A stretch of 64,000 nucleotides of DNA, taken from assembly GCA_024195265.1 (NCBI GenBank), contig JAJLRJ010000010.1, positions 13,075,754 through 13,139,753 on the forward strand. The letters are read 5' to 3'. The notes beneath the pieces were generated by a model that made no database searches, was not told where the DNA came from, and was given only the letters and a program-made list of their open reading frames with translations. Each line of letters begins with the position of its first letter. Position 1 is the stretch's first letter. Of this stretch, positions 45,268 to 55,137 are shown piece by piece. The position numbers were made by a program, and so were the translations under genes. Origin of the DNA: Dendrophyllia cribrosa (Eukaryota > Cnidaria > Anthozoa > Scleractinia > Dendrophylliidae).

Positions 45268-45451
45268 TGTAACGATATTGTCACGCGTATCACGTGTGAC
45301 AAATCAAGTTTGGACTTGCGCAGTATGTTAAGTTATACATTTATCCCGGATGTGCTCGCGTGTGCTCGCTGATCTTGTAATGGCTGACATGAATTAAACC
45401 GGCGGTTCGTCTCCATAATCTCGTCTGTAGTCGACTTCACTTAACGTTATA
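45268..45451 (+). repeat. 3' LTR of the Gypsy element
   Basis: Same ends as the 5' LTR; three substitutions seen between them, and without the 15-bp duplication. Confidence 0.93.
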
Positions 45452-45684
45452 ATGGCCTATGTGGAGGCGCTTAAAGGGATGCGCGGTAAGCGAATCAGAT
45501 TCATAGATTTAGGATTCCTGACCGTTAACGCTGAGGTGTTTCGGAACAAAAATATATATTAATAGTACAAAAAATAGATCATGCATGAGGGCTAAGAGTT
45601 AAAAAAAATAAATTAAAGACATAGAAGATTTTAGCAGGTATATATATTTTAGCTTTTGCTTTGTATATATCTTTAGCAGTTGCA

Positions 45685-45824
45685 TAGACTACGAGCAGGC
45701 TCTCTTTTCCAGCTTTGTCCGTCGAGCGAGACTCCAGTTTCGCGTAACCATTTTCCGCTCGCTAATGCTTTTTGGTTTCTCGCTCGATGGACTAAGCTGG
45801 GAAAGAGAGACTGCTCGTAGTCTA
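45685..45824. mobile_element. 140-bp foldback MITE
   Basis: TAGACTACGAGCAG..CTCTCTTTCCCAGCTT-type arms pair end to end. GCAGTTGCA (45676-45684) and GCAGATGCA (45825-45833) flank it, a 9-bp near-duplication suggesting a Mutator-type origin. Confidence 0.75.
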
Positions 45825-46044
45825 GCAGATGCAAATATAACCTAAAAATCAGGTTATACGCGTAGCCTTTTTGTCTTTTATATATTTCCAGTCATTTCTA
45901 TTGTACTTGTAATAGCATTTACTGCTGCTACTTATTACACGTTTATAGCCTTCATTTTCTTTATATATTTCAGTACTCGGGGATTAGTTTTAATTAGGTG
46001 TTGTGTATGCACTCTATTTGTCATTCGTAGGTTAACATTTTAAG

Positions 46045-46384
46045 GAGTAAAATATTTCATGTTAGATTAAAGCCTTTTATCGCCTCCTAAAACTTAGGAG
46101 AAATCAGTTGGCGTTTGAAGGTATTTGAATAGAGCGAGTCAGATTCGTTTAGAGATGTAATTATGCATTTTTGTCAAATTTCGTTTCAGTTTTTCCATAC
46201 TCCCACATGATGAGTACCGACAAGCTTTACCGCTGATATATTTAGACCAGTCCTTGATAATAAGTCGCAAATGAGTTGTAGGATAGGTCCCACTTTTGAG
46301 AAAGCGTAATTTGGATGGAAGTGCCTTGCTTATGGCCTTCATGGTGCCTTCACGTGCAAGGACGCAAAAAATATAACTTATAAT
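46045..46384 (+). repeat. Dispersed repeat family B, copy 2, part 1
   Basis: Collinear with 8398-8745, with the same words and small indels; interrupted at about 46385. Confidence 0.8.
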
Positions 46385-46512
46385 TGCCCCCGCAGGGTTT
46401 TGGCCCAGAGGCCAAAACCCAAGGAGGCACCCTAGCATTCCCCGAGTGTATACATACAAGGACAAAGAATATTTGTTGAAAAAGTAAGAAATGTGTTTGT
46501 AGTGGGCGAAGC

Positions 46513-46545
<33 letters not shown>

Positions 46546-48176
46546 GGTCTCGGGTAATATTTTAGCAAGCGCGCACGGTGGTGTCGGGTACTTGCAACCA
46601 CCAGGTCGCGTTTCGTCACCTTTGAGCTTCGCCATCTTCTAGCAGCATATTGCGGGTGTGCGGAAAACTCAGACACAGCGGAAAACTCAGACCCCACGAG
46701 ATTACAAGAAGTTTTCTTCCTAGAAACCTTGAAATAATATTAAAAAAACTGATTGTTGGACACATCGCATGCTTTGAAATGCTAAAATAATATCAGCCTC
46801 GGAATTCATCTAAATTAACGTGTTTTGTTGCGATTCCTGAATGGCGCTCTCTTCAGGTGTTTGCTCAAGCGTAAAATACGCAACCTCGTCTAGACAAATC
46901 TGAGCGCTTCTACACTCGCAAACACGGGAAATCCGTTCTGTTTAGCACTATGGATAACTATGAATGAATACCAGTGACTAATGCACCAATCAATTCCGGC
47001 TGTTACCATCCCCCCCCCCCCCTCCCCGGGCCAACCCCCGGGGATTTGTGTTTTTTTTTTCGTGGAACTACAAATTCCCCGCCCCTGGGCAACAGAAAAG
47101 CAACAAAAATTACAAAAGTTAAAGAAACATATATTAAAAGCACGTTTAATAATGTATCATTAATAACGTAACATCAGATCACCGAAAAGAAAGTTGCTGG
47201 ATCTGTGAAAGTTCTAACAAAACGTCTATGAATCAGAATGTATAAGACATATTTAACGTTGCTTCTTTGATCGGATGCACGACTTTGGACTATTGGAAAT
47301 TTCTGTTTATGCGTCAGCAGCCTGATGCTGTGCTTTGTTTTTTCGTGCCCTTGTCAACTTTGCTTTTTCAGCTCCTCGCCTCAAAGCCTACGTTGAAATA
47401 CACATCAAGAAGTGTTTCTTACCTTCAAACAAATTCTTTAACTTTGCAATACCCAGGTTTTCAAGCCAATCGCCCACAAAAGTAGTCGGTTTCCCGGCGA
47501 ATTCTTCCATTGTTTACTGACACGGCGACCGCATCGATCTGGTGATCGGTCAAGTTGTCCCCCCCCCCCCCCCCCCCCCCCCCCAACCCCCGGGCAACAC
47601 GTTGTTGTACAAAATCTCCGCCCCAGGGACATAGGGCCTTACAAATCCCCGGGGTATGCCGGGGGGGGGGATGGTAACAGCCGGAATTGATTGATGCATA
47701 AATTTGACTAAAATTTTCGCGACTCTTTTTTTTATTTTTTTCAGTGAAAAGTAACCGAAGTGCCGGTTGCTATTTTAAACCATGTTTATAGTTTTTCCCT
47801 GTTTGATCGAAAACGATGAACCGGGCAAGATAAATATCTCGCTGTTATCTTGTTATTTCAGTTGCCAATTAACAGGAAGTGGATTCTGTCGACGACTAAA
47901 TTACAGTTCAATTGTTCTGGCAGCATATTGAATCGAAGTAAATCTGCACTGGTGGGGTGATTGCGTGACAATAAAACATTTTACGCGAGGTGAAAAGAAT
48001 TGATCATGAGTGAAGTTTATTTCTTTTGTAATTTCGTGGGGTCCGAGTTTTCTGCTGGGTCTGAGTTTTCCGCCGGGTCTGAGTTTTCCGCACACCCGCA
48101 TCTTGCAGCATTTAAAGGTCTTGCATTTACGAGTTCGCGTTTCGCCATCTTCGAGAAGCATTTTAAGGTGAGTATT

Positions 48177-48208
<32 letters not shown>

Positions 48209-48664
48209 CATTCAACAGTACTGAATAAATTTGGTTTGTCAGACACAAATCAGCAACGGGGTCGACAGACTCGATCCAACAGATCGCAAATATCTCAGAA
48301 CAGAATGATAAATCTCAACTCAAACGTTTGTAACACTGAAAACTCAGAGTTGCATCGATATTGTCAGATCATTATATTGTCTACAAATACATTGTTGCAA
48401 GTTTGGTTATTGTTGTAATGGTTTCTGGTGACCTGTTTTTTGTTTCTTTTTTTTTCTTTCAAAAATTACACGAATTTAATAACATACAATATGTTGCTGT
48501 TACACAGAATATAAATACAATACTATATGATTGTAATAGATTTCATTGTCAAATTTACAGATAAATATGTCAACTACTTACATGGATGTTAACCTCAATA
48601 AAATGCTTGAAACCGGTTAATTTTTCAACAGTCGTATGCACAGTATTTATATTCAATACACATC

Positions 48665-48696
<32 letters not shown>

Positions 48697-48716
48697 ATAG
48701 TGAACACTATTTCTAG
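46385..48716. mobile_element. ~2.3-kb insertion in family B copy 2, type unclear
   Basis: Defined by comparison with copy 1, which runs straight through this point. TGCCCCCGC near the left edge and GCGGGGGCA at 48687-48695 could be short TIRs, but about 20-30 bp lie outside the right one. Inside are a hairpin (GGGTTTTGGCC / GGCCAAAACCC, 46394-46420), an inverted pair (46638-46697 versus 48036-48107, both with GCGGAAAACTCAGA words), and a 719-bp MITE. No gene is recognised. Confidence 0.55.
46981..47699. mobile_element. 719-bp MITE with poly-C subtermini
   Basis: Ends ATGCA.CAATCAATTCCGGC continuing into TGTTACCATCCCCCCCC, inverted at the right. Another C run (about 47559-47584) lies inside. 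Non-coding. Confidence 0.75.
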
Positions 48717-49116
48717 TATATAAATTGATAACGGGAATGGCAACTATGACTGACTTAAGTTAGGACATAAATATAAGTTCGTTTAGTTAAATCTTTATCG
48801 TTATATGACATCTCGAGTTTAGTAATAAAATCGGTGTTGTGAAGGAAGGAGTTGACGACGACCCCGTCAAATAATGCAAAAGGCATTTAGGCAGCCCAAG
48901 CTTAGTATGTGACGCCTCTTTGATGCAACGCAACGAACGATTTATAGACTTTGTATGGGAAATAAAGCGCTTTAGAAGTGGAAACGACAACCAATGACAT
49001 CGCAAAAACTCGTAAGCCACAAAACCGTCTAAAATGGACAGAATTTGCGCCCAAATTGCCTAAAAGACACAACGAAAACCCAATGTTGATGTAAGTGAAG
49101 TTTATTTCTACGTTAT
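48717..49116 (+). repeat. Dispersed repeat family B, copy 2, part 2
   Basis: Continues copy 2 (GATAACGGGAATGGCAACTA, GAAGGAAGGAGTTGACGACG, then GCAGCCCAAGC..). It runs through the site where copy 1 holds the 11.7-kb transposon. Confidence 0.8.
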
Positions 49117-49298
49117 AATAGGTCCATGATAACCGTCACGTCACCAAATGAAGAAAACATAACGAGGTAAAATGTTTCTTAGACCTAACGAGGGAAAACC
49201 TAACGAGGGAAAAGCTGTTTTCCTCGTTAGGTCTAAGAAACATTTTCCCTCGTTATGTTTTCTTCATTTGGTGACGTGACGGTTATCATGGACCTATT
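49117..49298. mobile_element. 182-bp near-perfect foldback MITE
   Basis: AATAGGTCCATGATAACCGT and its reverse complement at the ends; the arms pair over about 75 bp. Absent from copy 1 at the equivalent point (20842-20850), so it inserted into copy 2. Confidence 0.9.
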
Positions 49299-49590
49299 AC
49301 CCGTTATGGTAAATAGCTTTATTTTAGTATATATACGACTAAAGTGAAATTCCCATACAAAGTCTATAAATCGTTCGTTGCGTTATACCAAAGAACCGCC
49401 ACATACTGAGCTTGGGCTGCCTGTGGTTGCTTATGCTTTTTGCCTGTTTTCGTTTGTTTTATTTCGAGTGCATTAATCGGACGGAGTCTATTTAAGCTAT
49501 GCCGCACCTTACTGTATGTGAATTTTATCTCTATTCTTAGAACGACGCTTTCAACTCCCTTGATGCAGATAGAGAAGACAGGTAATAGCT
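49299..49590 (+). repeat. Dispersed repeat family B, copy 2, part 3
   Basis: Matches 20840-21110 (TAGCTTTATTTTAGTATATA, ATAAATCGTTCGTTGCGTTA, GCTTGGGCTGCCTGTGGTTG). Confidence 0.8.
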
Positions 49591-51359
49591 AAGATCATGT
49601 AACCATGCTAGTATGGAAATATGTTTCTTAATGGCAAGTTAAACTGCGTCTTATTACTCATGCGCATAGCGCGCATGAGGTAAGTTTCCGGCTTCGTTTT
49701 TTACTTGGGCGTAGCGACCAAGTATTAAAATGCAGTTTGGTCGTCCACAAATGTGCAGTATTGCGCAACTCTGGGGACGGCGGGATTATTCAAACCTTCA
49801 CCGCGGTCACACGTCCGAGGCGTTTTTCGTTTTATTTGGTGGGATTCATTTAGAATTAAGTGGAAACGTGGGCAAGGATGTATAAAATAATTAGTTTATG
49901 TAACTATCTTTTCATCTTTCCGGCTCAAAATAACGAGCTTCTTTTCGATCGTTGAAAACTGATCGAAACGCTTCGTGCCTGAGCAAAATTGTGTTGGCAA
50001 ATGGCGCCGACAGTTTGAGTTGACAGTGTATTGTCAATGTATGAAACTTTCAATAAACAGTGAAAATGACAACCTTAACTTTGAAGTTCTTTGGTTAACT
50101 TTTGCAAATTTCTCTCGTTTGACCGCGGTGGAGTACACCTGTTGTTTGTTGATGTGAGGTGAACGTCACAAAGTGCAAGTTGTGTTTTCTCTGTTGCATC
50201 TAACAGTTTCATATTCAATATGCGTAAGGAAATTACTCAAGAAGACAGTGCGAAAGTATTTGACACTCGCGATTAATTCTACGATACCTTCATGACGGAA
50301 ACCCGCTAAAACATGTTAAAACGAACATGAAGAAGATAATTTAGACGAATACATACATAGCGCTTATTTAATAAGAAGTGAACAGTGGACAGCGAAGGAA
50401 GAAATATAAGCGTGGTAGGAATCCCAATTAATTTCACTTCTTTCGGTTGTTTGCCTTTCATTAATTTTTATTTCGTGAAGCCGAAAGAACAGAACAGACA
50501 ACTGAAACTTTGGGTGCAAAAATTCACCGCCGAGAGAAGATGTAAACAATGCACGCGGTGTCTTGCGAGACGTTTCTTGCGAGTTTTGCTTCCGCTAGTG
50601 AATGTTTCTCGGGCGAAAATAACCTTAAAGCGATCACTTTTTCATTTAATTTTCTTTTCTGTGTTTCGGATACAGAGGAATAAAAACTGGATATATTTTC
50701 GTGTGTCTGATTGCGAGATGTTTTACGAAACAGCTGCGTTATGCGTTACTGGAAAGGTTTCAAATTACTTTCACATTATGCAAATTGCAACATTTTTACC
50801 TCAACTGAAAAAATATATTTCAAAGGGCTAAATTTGTTTCTCTCCTCCTAAATTATCACTTCTGTCGTTAACTTTGATTAAATTTATAAGTTTCATTCAA
50901 ACTTTATTATAATAACGGCGGGAATACTTCCAGCAAAACTTTCAATTGGAAAAGTTGTTTTGACCTCGGGTCCGGACCAGGCAATTACATCATGGCTTCG
51001 AAAGGCCACTTTGCGGCTACATTTACATTCACTTCAAAAGTGTCGGAAACACAGACCAGCTAGTTACAAGATTTAGCTAAAACCAATAACAACCATCGGG
51101 AAACTCTGACATACGGCCTTTTTTTCAACGGTAATAATAAGTACAAAGTAGGCATCGATTTGTATTTTTCAGTATGTACTCGTCTTTTGACACAGTGGAC
51201 ACGCTACTTTAATAATTTGCGTGCGATCTAACACGCTAAGTGTACTGTGTCTTCTTGTTTTAGACGGTTAACGCGCTTCTTTGTTAGACTACTCACACTA
51301 TCCGAATACTCCCAATCATCAAACCGTGAAATAACGTGCATGCAGATTCCAAAGACAAT
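49591..51359. other. No gene recognised
   Basis: One family D word (ACTCATGCGCATAGCGCGCA) at 49656-49690. A 148-codon frame at 50385-50831 has no recognisable domain and a weak start; not called. 51225-51300 is a fragment related to the subterminal zone of the 5870-7819 element. Confidence 0.45.
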
Positions 51360-51361
51360 TA

Positions 51362-52128
51362 CAGTCGAACCTCCGGTTGCGACCACCTCTCGTAAGCGAC
51401 CACCTCTCCTCAGCGACCAGTTTTTCAAAATACCAAAAGTTTCCAAGTCAAATCACTATATTTGGAACCTCTTGTAAGCGACCACCTCTCGTAAGCGACC
51501 GCGACCACTTTTAGAGCTAAAAGTTTAACATCGCATTCCTGGGTAGTATAAGAGACGGAAATTTCTCAATCAGAAGTACCAATTTTTTTTAAATTGACTT
51601 TTTACATGAATAAAACATTAAAACAAAATGTACATATACTGTACTCTATCAATCTTAAAAGAGACGAAAATTAGAACTGATTTCCTAGGACTAGTGATTT
51701 TTTATACGCTTGTTAACATGTAAATCACCAGTAATATAATTAAAAGTGCTGTCAAATTTAAAGCTTGCAATCCAATCCTTATTAGTTCATGTTCAGTTCC
51801 CCTCTTAACGTTTAGAGAACATAAAAGATTCAATTTGTAACTATCGTGAGACTTGTTCCGTTCGCCGTATTAGGTAGTTTATTAGAAGCGAACCATGAAA
51901 CTCTGAATAAGTATTTTGGAAAGCTTAAATATTTTTGTGGCTACTAAAAGTTATTATATGGGTTTAGATGGGCATTGGCGCATGAGGTAAGTCTCTGCAG
52001 TTACCATATGCTAATGAGGCAAAATTTTGACCCAATATGGTATGAACTCTAGCTCGTAAGCGACCACCTCCCGTAAGCGACCACCTATGCTTGACATTTT
52101 GGGTGGTCGCTTACGGGAGGTTCGACTG
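51362..52128. mobile_element. 767-bp pogo/mariner-like MITE, TA-flanked
   Basis: CAGTCGAACCTCC at the left and its reverse complement at the right, each next to TA (51360-51361 and 52129-52130). The subtermini repeat GTAAGCGACCACCTC several times in both directions. CAGTCGAACCTC-type ends with TA duplication are typical of Tigger/pogo-group elements. No transposase. Confidence 0.85.
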
Positions 52129-52185
52129 TATTCTCCAATATGCCTATACAACGACGCCCAAGTATACGCTCCCACAGCGTCTTGT

Positions 52186-52320
52186 CTTGTTATTATTACT
52201 CATGCGCATAGCGCGCATGAGGTAAGTTTCCGGCTTCGTTTTTCTTGTTACTCATGCGCATAGCGCGCATGAGGTAAGTTTCCGGCTTCGTTTTTCTTGT
52301 TATTACTCATGCACAAAGCG
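52186..52320. repeat. Repeat family D, three tandem copies of a palindromic word
   Basis: TACTCATGCGCATAGCGCGC followed by ATGAGGTAAGTTTCCGGC, ~60-bp period; also at 49655 and 53725. The third copy is altered (CACAAAGCGCAATGAG). Confidence 0.8.
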
Positions 52321-52387
52321 CAATGAGTTAAAAACTGCCCTTCGTTTTTCTTTTTTTTATTTTTCTTTTTATTATTATTATTATTTT

Positions 52388-52790
52388 TTGTGTCACGAAT
52401 TTGCATGCAAATTTATGCACGCATATTTTAAATTGTGCACTTCCGGTTTACAGCTTTACCATTTACACTTCCTGTTTAGTGACTTCCGGCTACTCTCACT
52501 TCCGGTAAAACAGCGTTACCCGAAGTGTCACGACACAGTCTCCTACAACACTACTTACATTACTGATGTTCACGTTAGTTATATATAAAACTAAGAAGAA
52601 TCACTGGCTTCATTGTGGTACAGCCTTCATTACAAAACATTCAAAAAAACTTTATTACGCATGCGCATGAGTATAGGCTGCTTGAAGCCTCTTGTTATTA
52701 TTATTATTATTTTTATTATTTTTATTTTTTGTGTCAAGATTTTGCATGCAAATTTATGCACGCATATTTTAGTGACCGCGTCCTCGGGTC
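52388..52790 (+). repeat. Repeat family A fragments (two)
   Basis: GCATGCAAATTTATGCACGC at about 52403 and 52743, each after TTTTTTGTGTCA. The first continues into CACTTCCGGTTTAC and CACTTCCGG words shared with 53820-53920. Confidence 0.7.
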
Positions 52791-52899
52791 ATCAACATTT
52801 TACAAAAATGGCTGCGCGCTCGGCATGTGCTTAGTTTTTAAAACCGTAGTTTCGTGTCATCGGATTAATAACTCACATTTAAAATATTCAAAATGGAAA

Positions 52900-53460
52900 G
52901 AGAAAGCTTTAAGGAATACCCAAAGCCGCTATAGTGGAGAAAAAGGAGACCTTTTAGCAACTAAATCTTGCTTCGAGGAAATTCATACGCTTTTATCAGT
53001 GTGGGGCGAGCAAAACCGAAGAAGCAGAGTTTTAAAGAATTCTCAAACAGACGAGGGACTTTACCGTAAAAGAAATTACAAATTTTGGTGAGAATTTATG
53101 TTGATATCAATTTGTGATTCACTTTTTCTTTGTGTTCTGGTTAGTTTTGGAGAAATATTTATAAAACATGTTAAAATTCAATCGTAATGACATCTGATAT
53201 TATGTAAACAAAACAAGACTTAATTTTATACCGGTAGTTCTAACTTCACACGCGTCGCCTAATACGCAAAGATGTCTGTGTATGTTTTGCAATTTTCATT
53301 TCGAAATCAGTTTCTAGGGCAATTTCCGATACAACTGGTGTATTTTATTCGAAAATTAGTCATACTTTTAGTCTAGACCGAGTAAAAGTTTTTGTGCACG
53401 GTCGCGTAATTCTGTTATTGAGATTCACTAAAATTGAAAAAAATAGCCCGGTCGTTTGCT
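52900..53460 (+). repeat. Dispersed repeat family C, copy 2
   Basis: Collinear with 24390-25130 (see that entry); this copy is shorter by several deletions. Confidence 0.75.
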
Positions 53461-53724
53461 GATTTCATTGCTTTTAAAAGTAGTCTTTTCAAAATGTAAC
53501 AGAAAGAAGTCACGGTTTGGGAAATAAAAGACGAGTGTGTATTTGATCGGGAATCAATAAATTAAATATTCAAAGCGAGTACAGAAAACGTGTTTTAGCG
53601 TGTTCTTTAGTGTGTCACGCAAAATTCGTTGAGGGGGGAGGGATGCGTGACCCACTTAAAATAAACTGTATAACTTTCTTATGCAAGCGCATGAGTACAG
53701 GCTACCAGTGTAGCCTCATGTTAT

Positions 53725-54020
53725 TATTACTCATGCGCATAGCGCGCATGAGGTAAGGTTCCGGCTTCGTTTTTCTTGTTATTATTTTTTGTGTCATGAT
53801 TTTGCATGCAAAGTTATGCACGCATATTTTAACTTGTTCACTTCCGGTTCATTGGTTTGCCCTTTACACTTCCGGTTTAGTAACTTCCTACTACTACTCT
53901 CACTTCCGGCAAAACAGCGTTACTGAAGTGTCACGACAGCGTCTCCTACAAACCCTAATTGCTGTTGTTCACGTTAGGTATATATGAGAGTTAGAAGAAT
54001 CACTGGCTTCATTGTGGTAC
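53725..54020 (+). repeat. Repeat families D and A, joined copy
   Basis: ACTCATGCGCATAGCGCGCA, then GTGTCATGATTTTGCATGCA, then CACTTCCGG words and AGAATCACTGGCTTCATTGT, the same order as 52250-52620. Family D is therefore the left end of one longer unit. Confidence 0.7.
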
Positions 54021-54561
54021 AGCCTTCGTTTATAAACATTCAATAGTAACAATGTGGTAAACAGGAACGATGACTGAATGAAAGGAGTAACTCTTCTCCA
54101 TGTCGGACACTCTCACTACACCAATGGTCACTAATGTTGATCTTCAAATAACAGTTCCGATGAATCGCTGGTTTCCTTTGTTGTAGCCTTCTTCATAAAA
54201 ACAATTATAAATAGAAACGTTCTTTACACAGATGCGCATTACTTTAAGTGCAAGAGATAATTCTTGGTAATATGCGGGTTCTTATCGTCTTTTGCTGTAG
54301 AAAAATTGCTTCTTTTCTTATGGTCCATTAAAATATATGACAAACGTTTTTTGCGCATGCGCATGACATACGTTTCCGCAATATGGTCTTATTTGTTTAG
54401 AAGTGAAACTTTTGTTTCTCCCATCGAGGTAAACGTTTGCTTTTATTTTATACACAGCATACATCTATTATCTTCGATTGGCCCGATCGATGTCAATTAA
54501 ATCAAACGAAGGTTTTTGAGCACACGAACATGGGCGCGCGAGTTCACATTATATCCCCCGG
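54021..54561. other. No gene recognised
   Basis: Spacer between repeats and the Helentron region. TTGCGCATGCGCATGA near 54350 is palindromic. Confidence 0.45.
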
Positions 54562-54822
54562 ATGTGTGACGCGTTATCACGTGATTTGCAATACGCGAAG
54601 GCCATTTTGATTTGCCTACGTGTGCAGTTTTCAGTGAGTTTTTGTTTTATCGGCTGTGTGTGCTCGAAAACTCTACCAAAGCTAGTCCGCAACAGAGTCT
54701 TTGCAACGTTTAAGAATTGTATGCGGAAGAGAGAGTCCGAAATCGACGCTACATTGCTAACAAACAATCCGCATTCACTTGAAACAACCCACCTCACGTT
54801 AGGTCAAGGGTCCACACTAAAG
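54562..54822 (+). CDS. Possible first exon upstream of the Helentron ORFs
   Basis: An open frame with charged residues (RKRESEIDATLLTNNPHSLE) runs to a plausible donor GTAAGC at 54823. A second plausible donor (GTAAGA at about 55034) follows. The Helentron frame that opens at 55138 has no early ATG, so a spliced leader exon would make sense. No homology recognised; it may be chance. Confidence 0.2.
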
Positions 54823-55137
54823 TAAGCTTATTGAGCGTCTAATTTGAACAGGACCCTTGCCTATCTCAAAGCAAAAATTACAGAGAAATCACTGAGAATT
54901 AACTGAGATACACCTGAATTAACTTATCTGGCAATTTCTTAACAACTTAACCTATCATTGCTGCTGTGAAGATCATATTATTTGCCTGAGAATACTCAAC
55001 TGAGGAAATTGTTTGAGATCAGAATTTCGAAAGGTAAGACAACTATTACATGTAACATCTTAAATAATTAATCATTTTGCTTTCATGGTACTTTATACGA
55101 ACCTATAACGTTGTTACCTGAGTTTTAAGCGAACTAA

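Larger units (their letters stand above)
28053..45451 (+). mobile_element. Full-length Gypsy LTR retrotransposon, split by a 12.4-kb insertion
   Basis: Two LTRs (28053-28251 and 45268-45451), a primer site after the first, a polypurine tract before the second, and a perfect 5-bp target duplication ATGGC (28048-28052 and 45452-45456). Coding parts run gag, protease, RT, RNase H, integrase. Without the Mutator-like insertion the element would be close to 5 kb. The LTRs differ by three substitutions that I can see plus a 15-bp duplication in the 5' copy, so the insertion is fairly young. Coding is nonetheless broken by in-frame stops and a frameshift. Confidence 0.95.

Noticed and set aside
46139..46697. 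Overlapping - ORFs as a gene
   Set aside because: They span repeat family B and the edge of an insertion, with no domain.
47901..48248. 115-codon - ORF
   Set aside because: Built from an inverted repeat with internal duplication (GCGGAAAACTCAGA words); no protein features.
46385..48716. Well-defined TIR transposon
   Set aside because: Only ~9 bp match at the ends and extra bases lie outside the right one; kept as an insertion of unclear type.
50385..50831. 148-codon ORF
   Set aside because: No recognisable domain, weak non-ATG start, no splice context; probably chance.
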